A program made the position numbers and the translations under genes. The notes beneath the pieces were generated by a model, which ran no database searches, had not been told where the DNA came from, and saw only the letters and a list, made by a program, of their open reading frames with translations. From assembly GCF_900155685.1 (NCBI RefSeq), contig NZ_LT732548.1:3282887-3346886 (forward strand): a DNA stretch of 64,000 nucleotides, read 5' to 3'. This DNA comes from Paenibacillus bouchesdurhonensis (GTDB lineage: Bacteria; Bacillota; Bacilli; Paenibacillales; Paenibacillaceae). Shown piece by piece: positions 34,894 to 43,590 of the stretch; the stretch's first letter is position 1; every line of letters begins with the position of its first letter.

Positions 34894-35349
34894 TTACTCT
34901 CCGTACCCCGAGGCCGGAGCGGGTTCGCTTCCGGACTCGACATTCACCTTCTCCGATACCGTATCCCGAATAACCGAAATGACAAGCTGCAGCAAATAGT
35001 TGATATCGCTCTGGCTTTGCTGAAACTCGGTAACCACCGGAATTTCATCAAGTTCATCCTGAAGTTCCTCAATTTCCCGCTCAATCTTGTCTACCATCGT
35101 TTGATTTTGAAAGCTTTGGAAGGCAACGATCTCCTTCTGCTTCTTCTTGATGGCGCTGATTAGCGTCTGAACTCTTTCATGCTTCTGAATCAGACTCTCC
35201 GCTTTTTGGAAATGCTGAACCTCATCGCTCGTGCCAATCAACTCTGCGAGCTCTTTTGCTTTTGACATAATATCTTCTCGAATAACGAGATCACGGGAAT
35301 CGAATTTCGGTATTCCGCAATCAGTCATTTGGTTATGCTCTTGTCCCAA
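34894..35349 (-). CDS. ricA: YlbF/YmcA-family protein RicA
   Basis: A 151-aa, mostly helical protein of the YlbF/YmcA family: AKELAELIGTSDEVQHFQKAE, VQTLISAIKKKQKEIV, and ELDEIPVVTEFQQSQSDIN, LLQLVISVIRDTV. In B. subtilis RicA works with YlbF and YaaT to promote RNase Y-dependent mRNA maturation, and affects biofilm, competence and sporulation. I chose a TTG start (35347-35349) because GGGGAGG sits eight bases upstream; an ATG 21 bases later lacks a good SD. The gene follows miaB, as in B. subtilis. The only Cys is near the N-terminus (MTDCGIP); the C-terminus has none. Confidence 0.85.
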   Translation of the reverse strand: MGQEHNQMTDCGIPKFDSRDLVIREDIMSKAKELAELIGTSDEVQHFQKAESLIQKHERVQTLISAIKKKQKEIVAFQSFQNQTMVDKIEREIEELQDELDEIPVVTEFQQSQSDINYLLQLVISVIRDTVSEKVNVESGSEPAPASGYGE

Positions 35350-35430
35350 GGCTCTATCCTCCCCATCATCATCAAACAATATATTGCAGGCTGCTGGCTC
35401 CCCGCCTATTCCAATAATTAAGCTGGTGAA

Positions 35431-36981
35431 TTATGCGGAGCTAACCGCTGTTGTTACAATATTCCCTTTGATATACCATGTCATTGGATCAGTAATTTCC
35501 ACTTGTACGAAGCTGCCGATCAAATCCTTGCTGCCTTCGAAATGCACCAGCTTGTTGCTGCGTGTCCGGCCGGACAGCACGTCGGCATTGTTCTTGCTCT
35601 CGCCTTCCACAAGAACTTCGACGATCTTGCCCTCCATGAGATCATTGCTCATTCGGCAATGTTCATTAACGACCTCGTTCAAGCGCTGTAAACGTTCCTT
35701 CTTAACTTCCATTGGAACATTGTCCTCCATAACCGCAGCTGGTGTTCCTTCACGTGGTGAATAAATGAATGTGTAGGCAAAGTCATAACCCACTTCACGA
35801 ACCAGTGACAGCGTATCCTGGAACTGCTCCTCTGTCTCCCCAGGGAAACCCACGATAATATCCGTAGTTAACACGACGTTAGGCATGGCTTTCTTGATTT
35901 TGCCGACAAGCTCCAAATAATGCTCTCTAGAATATTTACGGCTCATCCGCTTCAAAACTTCGGTATTGCCGGATTGAACCGGTAAATGAATATGTTCTAC
36001 CAAATTGCCGCCCTTAGCTAGCACTTCAATCAAAGCATCATCAAAATCACGTGGATGCGAGGTCGTAAACCGAACACGCGGAATGTCGATCTGCCGGATA
36101 TCGTCCATCAAATTGGCAAACGTGTAGTCGATATCCGTAAAGTCTTTGCCGTAGGCATTTACATTCTGTCCAAGCAAAGTAATTTCTTTAAATCCTTTGC
36201 GTGCTAATTCGCGAACCTCCGAGATGACATCCTCCGGACGGCGGCTGCGCTCCTTCCCCCGTGTGAACGGGACGATGCAGTAGGTGCAGAATTTATCGCA
36301 GCCATACATAATGTTAACCCAAGCACGCATGCCCTCCCGCTTCTTCGGCAGGTTCTCGATGATGTCTCCTTCTTTAGACCATACCTCGACAACCATCTCT
36401 TTGCTAAATAATGCTTCCTGGATCAAGTATGGCAATCTGTGAATATTATGTGTACCAAAAATCATGTCGACAAACCCGTGCTTTTGTAAAATACGGTTCA
36501 CAACGCCTTCCTCTTGTGACATGCAGCCACATACGCCGAGCAGCAAATCGGGATTTTCCGTCTTCAGCCCCTTCAGGTGACCAAGCTCCCCGAAAACTTT
36601 ATCCTCGGCATTCTCCCGAATGGCACAAGTGTTCAGCAAAATGATGTTTGCTTCCTTGCGCTCCTCCGTAGAGGTATAACCCATTTCCTCCAGCAGGCCC
36701 TTCATCGTCTCGGTATCATGCTCATTCATCTGACAGCCGTACGTATAAATAATGTATTTCTTACCGGTTCCGATGCCCTTCAGTTCCTCAGGCACAGCGG
36801 TATCATACAGCACTTGAATATCCTCTTTCCCGCGCTGCTTCTCTTTGCGATGATCCGGTTCCGAAAGAATTTGAATATCCCGCCCACGAATTCTGATCTT
36901 CTTGCCGCGCTCATCTTCGGAAATAACTTTGGCGTCCGAGAAGTCAAAATACTTGGCGTAATCCTTCGTTTCCTTAGCCAT
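35431..36981 (-). CDS. miaB: tRNA-2-methylthio-N6-dimethylallyladenosine synthase MiaB
   Basis: A 516-aa radical-SAM methylthiotransferase. N-terminal UPF0004 domain with three cluster-binding Cys ([24 protein letters not shown]), a radical SAM motif [10 protein letters not shown], and a C-terminal TRAM domain. It adds a methylthio group to i6A37 of tRNAs. The about 65-residue N-terminal extension before the first domain is common in Bacillales MiaB. GGAGTGGG precedes the ATG. Followed by ricA 81 bases downstream, as in Bacillus. Confidence 0.97.
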   Translation of the reverse strand: MAKETKDYAKYFDFSDAKVISEDERGKKIRIRGRDIQILSEPDHRKEKQRGKEDIQVLYDTAVPEELKGIGTGKKYIIYTYGCQMNEHDTETMKGLLEEMGYTSTEERKEANIILLNTCAIRENAEDKVFGELGHLKGLKTENPDLLLGVCGCMSQEEGVVNRILQKHGFVDMIFGTHNIHRLPYLIQEALFSKEMVVEVWSKEGDIIENLPKKREGMRAWVNIMYGCDKFCTYCIVPFTRGKERSRRPEDVISEVRELARKGFKEITLLGQNVNAYGKDFTDIDYTFANLMDDIRQIDIPRVRFTTSHPRDFDDALIEVLAKGGNLVEHIHLPVQSGNTEVLKRMSRKYSREHYLELVGKIKKAMPNVVLTTDIIVGFPGETEEQFQDTLSLVREVGYDFAYTFIYSPREGTPAAVMEDNVPMEVKKERLQRLNEVVNEHCRMSNDLMEGKIVEVLVEGESKNNADVLSGRTRSNKLVHFEGSKDLIGSFVQVEITDPMTWYIKGNIVTTAVSSA

Positions 36982-37143
36982 GATGTCGGCCCACTCCTTT
37001 AATCAATCTATCGCTTAAAACTTCAACGTCCACATGACATTTTGAAAAATGCATTACACTAAATTATAACATGGTTCTAAATTGATATCCAGACGAGATG
37101 AGCTTCTTCGCAAGATTCAGAAATGTGCCGCTAACAGAACACG

Positions 37144-37170
37144 AAAAAGCCCGTTCCAACGAACGGGCTT
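37144..37170 (-). terminator. Terminator after the DUF1657 gene
   Basis: Perfect AAGCCCGTTC / GAACGGGCTT stem with CAAC loop, followed by a U-run on the minus strand. Confidence 0.85.
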
Positions 37171-37190
37171 AACTGCTTTAAAATAAGCTA

Positions 37191-37397
37191 TTAGAATCCT
37201 TTATACTGCGGCTCTTCGTTTTCCAGCTGTTGAACTCTCGTCGACACTTGATCAACGATTTGCTGTGTTTGCTGCGCCGCGGTTGTGAACAAGTTTTTTG
37301 CATCCTGGTTCTGCGTGTTCAAGGCGAATTGCTCCAGATTCGCTTGAGCGCTTTTTAAAGAAGCCAGTGTTGTTTTCACTTGGGCTGCTACGGTCAT
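37191..37397 (-). CDS. DUF1657 small spore-associated protein
   Basis: A 68-aa helical protein of the DUF1657 family: TVAAQVKTTLASLKSAQANLEQFAL and KNLFTTAAQQTQQIVDQVSTRV. Members are found next to accessory spoVA genes and are thought to be forespore-expressed. It is divergent from the YetF-spoVAC-spoVAD cluster, 175 bases away. GGTGGTGA lies before the ATG. Function unknown. Confidence 0.9.
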   Translation of the reverse strand: MTVAAQVKTTLASLKSAQANLEQFALNTQNQDAKNLFTTAAQQTQQIVDQVSTRVQQLENEEPQYKGF

Positions 37398-37572
37398 TTT
37401 CGATTCACCACCTTATTCATTAACTTTACTTTGCGCCATCATAATTTCACCAGTCCCGCATAAAACATACATCGTGCATTTATTCCAAATTTTGCGTTAG
37501 TAAAAAACCTGCTTCTGCGCATAATTTGCTTACCAGAGTTTGTCCTATGAGGCAGTGAAAGGAGCATCAATC

Positions 37573-38433
37573 ATGCCGTTATGGTTAGAGGTTGTTGTAC
37601 GCACCTTAGTATCCGTTGTCGTACTGTTTTTTCTGACCCGGATGCTCGGTAAAAGGCAGGTTTCCCAACTGTCCTTATTTGAGTATATTACCGGGATCAC
37701 GATCGGGAGTATCACGGCTTATATCTCTCTAGATGTCGACACGGACTGGTATTTGGGCATCGTCTCTTTGGTTGTTTGGGTGCTCGTGTCCTACGGAATT
37801 GAAGTGCTGCAATTAAAAAGTAAGAGATCGAGAAACTGGATTGACAGCAAGGCCACCATACTGATTAAAGATGGAAAAATTATGGAAGACAACCTGAAGA
37901 AAGAGAAACTGACAAATGAAGAGCTACTAGAGCAGCTTCGCAAAAAAAGTGTGTTCAAAGCTGCCGAAGTGGAATTTGCAGTCATTGAGCCCAGCGGTGA
38001 GGTTAATGTGCTGCTCAAGAGTGAATATCAACCTATAACTCCTTCCCACCTTGGCATTAAAGTAGCCCCTGAACCGGAGTCTCAAGCCGTGATCCTTGAC
38101 GGGAGAGTGATGGACGAGCCGCTTTCTACGCTGGGATTAAACCGAGCATGGCTGGATACTGAGCTGGAGAAATTGGGAGTATCGATAGACAATGTCTTTT
38201 TGGGGCAAGTTGATGGTTATGGCCAGTTGTACGTCGATTTGTACGATGATCAACTGCAGGTACCCGAACCCCAAGAGAAAGCCTCTCTGCTAGCTCAACT
38301 GAAGAAATGTGAAGCCGATCTGGAATTGTTCGCGCTCTCCACGGAAAATACGGAGGCAAAGCAAATGTATGCCGACTGTTCCAATCAGCTAATTCAGGTT
38401 ATCCAAGATGTAAGACCGATACTGTCTCAATAG
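37573..38433 (+). CDS. YetF-like DUF421 membrane protein with C-terminal DUF1657 domain
   Basis: A 286-aa protein with three N-terminal membrane helices (VVVRTLVSVVVLFFLTRMLGK, ITGITIGSITAYISL), a DUF421 cytosolic domain (KATILIKDGKIMEDNLKKEKL, LLEQLRKKSVFKAAEVEFA) and a C-terminal segment of about 50 residues that resembles DUF1657 (LLAQLKKCEADLELFALSTENTEAK). Such proteins accompany mobile spoVA clusters. ATG at 37573 with GAAAGGAGC. First gene of the spoVA unit; about 12 bases to spoVAC. Confidence 0.9.
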   Translation: MPLWLEVVVRTLVSVVVLFFLTRMLGKRQVSQLSLFEYITGITIGSITAYISLDVDTDWYLGIVSLVVWVLVSYGIEVLQLKSKRSRNWIDSKATILIKDGKIMEDNLKKEKLTNEELLEQLRKKSVFKAAEVEFAVIEPSGEVNVLLKSEYQPITPSHLGIKVAPEPESQAVILDGRVMDEPLSTLGLNRAWLDTELEKLGVSIDNVFLGQVDGYGQLYVDLYDDQLQVPEPQEKASLLAQLKKCEADLELFALSTENTEAKQMYADCSNQLIQVIQDVRPILSQ

Positions 38434-38445
38434 GGAGGTTTTAAA

Positions 38446-38934
38446 ATGAGCAGTCAAAATAAAAAAATGACTCCGGTGCAGCAAAAGTATCAGAAGCTCG
38501 CGCAAACGCAAGAGCCGCAGCGTCCCGTTTTGGGCAATTGTCTGCGCGCTTTTATCGTAGGCGGGGGAATATGCCTGCTCGGCGAATGCATACGTCAGGC
38601 GTTCATGAAATATGGAGGTTTTGATGAAAAATCCGCCTCCAATCCGACAGTAGCCGTCTTGATCCTGATCGCCGTCATCCTCACCTCATTCGGGGTGTAT
38701 GACAAAATTGCCCAATGGGCTGGGGCAGGCTCCGCCGTTCCTGTTACCGGGTTCGCAAACTCGATGGCATCCTCTGCTATAGAGCATCGAAGCGAAGGTC
38801 TCGTACTAGGGGTAGGCGCAGGAATGTTCCAATTGGCCGGCTCCGTTGTCGTATTTGGAACTGTTGCCGCTTTTGTCATCGGCATCATCTATGCCTTGTT
38901 TGTACCAGGTTATATAGGAGGAGGAGGTTCGTGA
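38446..38934 (+). CDS. spoVAC: Stage V sporulation protein AC
   Basis: A 162-aa membrane protein: cytosolic start with KKMTPVQQKYQKLAQTQEP, then four to five hydrophobic segments including AFIVGGGICLLGECIRQAFM and GAGSAVPVTGFANSMASSA (in part). SpoVAC forms a mechanosensitive channel for dipicolinic acid uptake or release in the spore inner membrane. GGGAGG before ATG; one base between its stop and spoVAD. Confidence 0.95.
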   Translation: MSSQNKKMTPVQQKYQKLAQTQEPQRPVLGNCLRAFIVGGGICLLGECIRQAFMKYGGFDEKSASNPTVAVLILIAVILTSFGVYDKIAQWAGAGSAVPVTGFANSMASSAIEHRSEGLVLGVGAGMFQLAGSVVVFGTVAAFVIGIIYALFVPGYIGGGGS

Positions 38935-38935
38935 G

Positions 38936-39952
38936 ATGCTCAAAGGCCACCAGAGTTGGATATTTGAGAACAAACCAAAAATCATTAGCAAAGCGACAAT
39001 CGTCGGCCCGTTTGAAGGTCAAGGGCCATTGGCCAAAGACTTTGATATCATTCATGCAGACCTCTATTTGGGACAGGAAAGCTGGGAAAAGGCCGAGAAG
39101 ACGCTCATTGAAGAGTCGACCAGTTTAGCGATCGAAAAAGCTGGATTAACTAAGGATCAGGTGCAATTTTATTTCGGTGGAGACCTAATGAATCAAATCA
39201 TTAGCAGTAGTTTTGCCGCCAGAACCCTCAGCATTCCTTATCTGGGGTTGTTCGGAGCCTGCTCCACATCGATGGAGAGCCTCGCATTAGCCGCTTTCAT
39301 CGTCAATCACGGGGGCGCTAAATACGCGCTTGCCGGAACCTGCAGCCATAATGCCAGTGCAGAGAAGCAGTTCAGATACCCGACCGAGTACGGCTCGCAA
39401 AAGCCTCCAACCGCCCAATTTACAGTAACCGGCTCCGGGGCGGCCATTATATCCCCCGAGGGCGACGGTCCTGCCGTTACTTCAGCTACAATTGGCCGAG
39501 TCATCGATATGGGCATCAGCGATCCGTTTAATATGGGGGCGGCTATGGCACCAGCGGCTGTCGATACCATGCAAGCCCACTTCCGCGACATGGACATCGA
39601 GCCGTCGTATTATGATCTGATCGTTACCGGCGATCTCTCCAAAGTGGGCTATGAAATTGCCAAGGAACTGCTTCGCCAGCATCAAATTCCGATGGAAGGT
39701 ACGATTTATAAGGATTGTGGGATGATGATATATGACTACACCAAACAGCAGGTACAAGCTGGAGCAAGCGGCTGCGGCTGCTCGGCCGTCGTCACCTATG
39801 GGCATTTGCTGAATCAAATGCAGCGTGGCGAGCTTAATAAAATTCTAGTCGTTGCCACAGGAGCCCTACTCTCCCCTCTGTCCTATCAGCAGGGCGAGAC
39901 GATTCCTTGCATCGCTCATGCGGTATCCATCGAGAATACTTCAGCACCGTAA
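38936..39952 (+). CDS. spoVAD: Stage V sporulation protein AD
   Basis: A 338-aa thiolase-fold protein of normal length: IVGPFEGQGPLAKDFD, FFGGDLMNQII-like VQFYFGGDLMNQIISSSF, LGLFGACSTSMESLALAAF and the C-terminal GCGCSAVVTYGHLLNQMQ. SpoVAD binds dipicolinic acid directly and is part of its uptake channel in spores. GGAGGAGG overlaps the end of spoVAC. No spoVAEb follows; after the stop comes a terminator and the convergent pduL gene. Confidence 0.95.
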   Translation: MLKGHQSWIFENKPKIISKATIVGPFEGQGPLAKDFDIIHADLYLGQESWEKAEKTLIEESTSLAIEKAGLTKDQVQFYFGGDLMNQIISSSFAARTLSIPYLGLFGACSTSMESLALAAFIVNHGGAKYALAGTCSHNASAEKQFRYPTEYGSQKPPTAQFTVTGSGAAIISPEGDGPAVTSATIGRVIDMGISDPFNMGAAMAPAAVDTMQAHFRDMDIEPSYYDLIVTGDLSKVGYEIAKELLRQHQIPMEGTIYKDCGMMIYDYTKQQVQAGASGCGCSAVVTYGHLLNQMQRGELNKILVVATGALLSPLSYQQGETIPCIAHAVSIENTSAP

Positions 39953-39981
39953 AATGGAATGTTGATCTGATCACAATTTAA

Positions 39982-40022
39982 AACGGGCTATCCCCAGAAG
40001 TTTATCTTGGGGTTAGCCCGTT
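39982..40022. terminator. Bidirectional terminator between spoVAD and pduL
   Basis: AACGGGCTATCCCCA pairs with TGGGGTTAGCCCGTT (one mismatch). On the minus strand it is followed by UUUUAAAUU. The two genes converge here. Confidence 0.82.
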
Positions 40023-40041
40023 AATTGCTCACTTAATGAAA

Positions 40042-40614
40042 TTAGTCAATGATCTCAGCCGTATCGCCGTTGTTAGCTCCCGCTGCGTTTGCTTCGTCGG
40101 TATCGATATGCATGTCCAGTGCAAAGGAATCAGATACGCGTGCAATGACGTTCTCCAGCACTAAACCGCGCTCACCGCCCAGGCGAACCTTTAGCATCTG
40201 CTTGTCTTTAATATCCCATTTCTCGGCATCCGAGGTATGGAAGTGAATATGGCGAGCTGCTACGATAACTCCTTCGTTCAATTCCACCTCGCCGGCGGGG
40301 CCTTTAATCTTAATGCCCGGTGTGCCTTCAATATGTCCAGATTCTCTAACTGGCGCCTTTACCCCGATCGCAAAGGAATCAGTGCGGGAAATTTCAAGCT
40401 GTGAAGCAGGACGTGCAGGTCCTAGTATACGCACTTTGTCGAATTGACCTTTCGAACCGATAACTGCAACCGTTTCATTTGCTGCGAATTGTCCCGGTTG
40501 GGACAGCGGCTTGAATTCAGTAAGCTGATAACCTTGTCCAAACAAAGCCTCAATATGTTCTTGGGTCAAATGAATATGACGCGCTGATACGCCGACTGGC
40601 ACTGTTTTGCTCAT
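40042..40614 (-). CDS. pduL: Phosphate propanoyltransferase PduL-type (phosphotransacylase)
   Basis: A 190-aa PduL-family enzyme, which exchanges CoA and phosphate on short acyl groups. Two repeats each with a metal-binding motif: VSARHIHLTQEHIEALFG at residues 8-25 and AARHIHFHTSDAEKW near 125-140. There is no encapsulation peptide and no microcompartment gene nearby, so it is likely cytosolic and could serve as a phosphotransacetylase. Next upstream on the same strand, after a terminator, is the korAB pair, which makes acyl-CoA. GGAGTG lies before the ATG. Confidence 0.92.
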   Translation of the reverse strand: MSKTVPVGVSARHIHLTQEHIEALFGQGYQLTEFKPLSQPGQFAANETVAVIGSKGQFDKVRILGPARPASQLEISRTDSFAIGVKAPVRESGHIEGTPGIKIKGPAGEVELNEGVIVAARHIHFHTSDAEKWDIKDKQMLKVRLGGERGLVLENVIARVSDSFALDMHIDTDEANAAGANNGDTAEIID

Positions 40615-40690
40615 TTTGCAAACACTCCTCAGTTTTTTCTCTATGTCGATGACGTTTCACATCGTTACCCATTATACACCTAAATCAGAC

Positions 40691-40727
40691 AAAAAGAAAA
40701 AGATGTCCTCCCAAAAAGGACATCTTT
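40691..40727 (-). terminator. Terminator of the korAB operon
   Basis: Perfect AAAGATGTCC / GGACATCTTT stem; on the minus strand the U-rich tract UUUUUCUUUUU follows. Confidence 0.88.
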
Positions 40728-40734
40728 CACTGTA

Positions 40735-41601
40735 TTATCTAAATTCTGCAACAAGATTGTCAAAGTCCGCCTGGGACAATGCCAGCGACTGATGCGCCAG
40801 CGGCTCCTGGGAGAAACCGTGCACGAGGTTCTCATAGCTCTTCTTCTGTTTGTTCTGATAGATCAAGCCGGTGATCATGCTGCCCGTTTCCATCAGCTTC
40901 GTCATCGCAGCCAAACGGTTCGTATGGTCGTAGCCCTCGACAGTATCCAGATTAATGATGTTCTCCTTGAACCAGTCGTACGTGTTCACTTTATTGAACG
41001 TCACGCATGGGCTGAATACGTTGATCAATGAGAAGCCTTCATGCTGAATGCCTTGTTCGATCAAGGAGGTTAACTGCTTCAGATCGCTCGAGAAGGATTG
41101 CGCTACGAAAGTAGCTCCCGCTGCAAGGGCCACCTCAAGTGGAGACAATGTCGATTCGATGGAGCCTTCCGGCGTACTCTTTGTCTTGAAGCCTTCGCCG
41201 CTTCGCGGGGAAGTTTGGCCTTTGGTCAGACCATAAATCTGATTATCCATAACGATATAAGTGATATTGATGTTCCGTCGAATCGCATGAACGGTATGAC
41301 CCATTCCAATTGCGAAGCCATCGCCGTCTCCACCGGAAGCGATGACGGTCAAATCACGGTTCGCCAGCTTCACGCCTTGGGCAATCGGCAGCGCACGGCC
41401 ATGGATGCCATGCAGTCCGTAAGCATTTATATATCCAGAAATCCGGCCGGAACAACCGATTCCGGAAATGACAGCCAGCCCCTCAGGCTCCAGTCCTACA
41501 TTCGCCGCAGCGCGTTGAATGGCAGCTTGTACGGAGAAGTCTCCGCATCCTGGACACCAGTTCGGTTTAATTTTATTGCGAAACTCTTTAAAAGTTGCCA
41601 T
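40735..41601 (-). CDS. korB: 2-oxoacid:ferredoxin oxidoreductase beta subunit
   Basis: A 288-aa TPP-binding beta subunit: NWCPGCGDFSVQAAI at the N-terminus, GIGCSGRISGYINAYGLHGIHGR (in part), SGGDGDGFAIGMGH and DNQIYGLTKGQTSPRS. This is the KorB type found in many Bacillales. It directly follows korA: the korA stop is adjacent to its ATG, with GGAGGAG inside the end of korA. With KorA it forms a two-subunit enzyme likely acting on 2-oxoglutarate or related acids and ferredoxin. Confidence 0.93.
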   Translation of the reverse strand: MATFKEFRNKIKPNWCPGCGDFSVQAAIQRAAANVGLEPEGLAVISGIGCSGRISGYINAYGLHGIHGRALPIAQGVKLANRDLTVIASGGDGDGFAIGMGHTVHAIRRNINITYIVMDNQIYGLTKGQTSPRSGEGFKTKSTPEGSIESTLSPLEVALAAGATFVAQSFSSDLKQLTSLIEQGIQHEGFSLINVFSPCVTFNKVNTYDWFKENIINLDTVEGYDHTNRLAAMTKLMETGSMITGLIYQNKQKKSYENLVHGFSQEPLAHQSLALSQADFDNLVAEFR

Positions 41602-43362
41602 TTACACCAACTCCTCCTGCGGTTTATTCCCGGCTACATTTTTGCATTCGTTGTAAACTTCCGAAGGAAGGAACGGATTACCGTCATATTTAAGCACATT
41701 GACAATTTTATCGTGATAACCGACGTTTTGCTTGATTAGGTTGGCCAGTTGGCCAGTTGCGTTATTTTCCAGGACAAGTACTTTCTTCGCTTTTTTAATT
41801 TGCGGCAGCACTTCTTCAACCGGGAACGGATGCAACAAGCGCACGGTCATATGGTTTGTCTTGATGCCTTCGCCATCCAGACGGGTACGCGCCTGATCGA
41901 TCGTGCCGCCCGTTGACCCCATGCCGATGACAAGAATGTCCGGCTCAGCATGCGGAGCCTGCAAATGGATTGGATTCGTCACTTGCAGTTTATTCAACTT
42001 GCGCAGACGCTTATCCATCATTTTCTTGCGGTTGATCGGGCTCTCCGATGGACGCCCTGCCTCGTCATGCTCTACGCCGGTAACGTGGTGAATCCCGTTC
42101 TTCTCCCCTGGCAGAACCCTAGGGGATATGCCGTTCTCCGTAAATGCATAACGGTTGAACATGCTGCCGTCTTCACGATCGGGAATATCCTTCACCACAT
42201 ATCCGCGATCAATGACGATTTTGTTGTAATCGAGCATTTCGCAGGACTGCTTGCCCAAAGAGAGCTGAAGATCCGTCGCCAGAATAACAGGCACTTGATA
42301 TTTATCAGCTAGATTGAAGGCTTCGATCGTATCGTAGAAGCATTCTTCAATTGAGCTTGGCGAAATTACAATCTTTGGAATTTCACCGTGGGTACCATAG
42401 ATCAGAGCGTTAATATCACTTTGCTCTTGCTTTGTCGGCAGACCTGTACTAGGTCCTCCGCGCTGCGTATCTACGATAACTACAGGAGTTTCCGTCATTC
42501 CTGCAAGGCCGATCGCTTCCATCATCAGGGACAAGCCAGGCCCGGCAGATGCGGTCATCGTTCGAACGCCTGCATAGTTCGAGCCGATCGCCATCGTAAT
42601 TGCCGCAATCTCATCTTCGGTTTGAATCACTGTTCCACCGAATTTCGGTAGTTTTTGAATCAAATATTCCATAATTTCGGAAGCCGGTGTGATCGGGTAT
42701 GCGCTCATGATTCGGCAGCCCGCAGCAACCGCTCCAAGACCGATCGCATCGTTTCCGATCATGAACAGCTTCTCCTTGCCGTCAGCAGGGCCTAGCTTGA
42801 AGCTGTCAATCGGCCCGCCAGCAAGCTCCAGTACGAAATCCGCACCGCGCTTCACCGCTTCGATATTCTTCTCCACAATCGCAGGCCCTTTACGGCCAAA
42901 CTCTTCTTCCACAGCTTTGTTAAACACTTCTAACGGTAGACCGAGCAACGCCCAAGAAGCTCCGGACGCCACCATATTCTTCATCAGTGAAGTACCCAGC
43001 TCTTCCGCAATCGCCGTGATCGGCACTGCAAAAAGAGTCGCGCCCACACCTTCAGGAACAGTAGGATTGAATTTAGCATCCGCCACGATGACGCCACCGC
43101 TGCGAAGCTCGTGTGCATTCAAATCGATACTTTCTTGGTCAAAAGCGACTAAAATGTCCAAATCGTCGGAAATTGCACGAATCGGCATTGTACTGATCCG
43201 AATTTTGTTATTCGTATGGCCGCCTTTAATACGGGAGGAAAAATGCCGATACCCGTATAAATAATATCCCAGTCTGTTTAAGGCCGTCGAAAAAATTCGA
43301 TCTGTACTTTCAACGCCTTCACCCTGCTGTCCACCGATCTTCCAAGACAATTGACTAATCAA
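41602..43362 (-). CDS. korA: 2-oxoacid:ferredoxin oxidoreductase alpha subunit (gamma-alpha fusion)
   Basis: A 586-aa subunit. Residues 1 to about 190 are the gamma domain (WKIGGQQGEGVESTDRIF, RIKGGHTNNKIRIS); from about 200 the alpha domain (AAGCRIMSAYPITPASEIMEYL in part, TEDEIAAITMAIGSNYAG, TMTASAGPGLSLMMEAIGLA). This KorA architecture is usual in Bacillales. Start is TTG with AAAGGGGTGG. Substrate specificity for 2-oxoglutarate is by family likeness only. Confidence 0.93.
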   Translation of the reverse strand: MISQLSWKIGGQQGEGVESTDRIFSTALNRLGYYLYGYRHFSSRIKGGHTNNKIRISTMPIRAISDDLDILVAFDQESIDLNAHELRSGGVIVADAKFNPTVPEGVGATLFAVPITAIAEELGTSLMKNMVASGASWALLGLPLEVFNKAVEEEFGRKGPAIVEKNIEAVKRGADFVLELAGGPIDSFKLGPADGKEKLFMIGNDAIGLGAVAAGCRIMSAYPITPASEIMEYLIQKLPKFGGTVIQTEDEIAAITMAIGSNYAGVRTMTASAGPGLSLMMEAIGLAGMTETPVVIVDTQRGGPSTGLPTKQEQSDINALIYGTHGEIPKIVISPSSIEECFYDTIEAFNLADKYQVPVILATDLQLSLGKQSCEMLDYNKIVIDRGYVVKDIPDREDGSMFNRYAFTENGISPRVLPGEKNGIHHVTGVEHDEAGRPSESPINRKKMMDKRLRKLNKLQVTNPIHLQAPHAEPDILVIGMGSTGGTIDQARTRLDGEGIKTNHMTVRLLHPFPVEEVLPQIKKAKKVLVLENNATGQLANLIKQNVGYHDKIVNVLKYDGNPFLPSEVYNECKNVAGNKPQEELV

Positions 43363-43590
43363 GATCGCCCACCCCTTTAATCGTATCGCTATAGCACTAT
43401 TAAGATATTTATAGTGCAGCTAGAATGTTGACTTGGAAACAGTATTCACCGTCTCCATAATTGTGAACATTCTGTTTCAGAGTCATGTCAATTTTATGTC
43501 GCAAACAAATAAAAAGCAAGCGTTTTCGAGCCTTTTCTCATATAGTTGTTTTCGATCATATCAATCTCACGATTGGATTAATTAAAGCGC

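Noticed and set aside
37398-37572. Sigma-G promoter for the divergent spoVA/DUF1657 genes
   Set aside because: Sequences such as CATACAT occur but without a matching -35 at proper spacing, so I do not annotate them.
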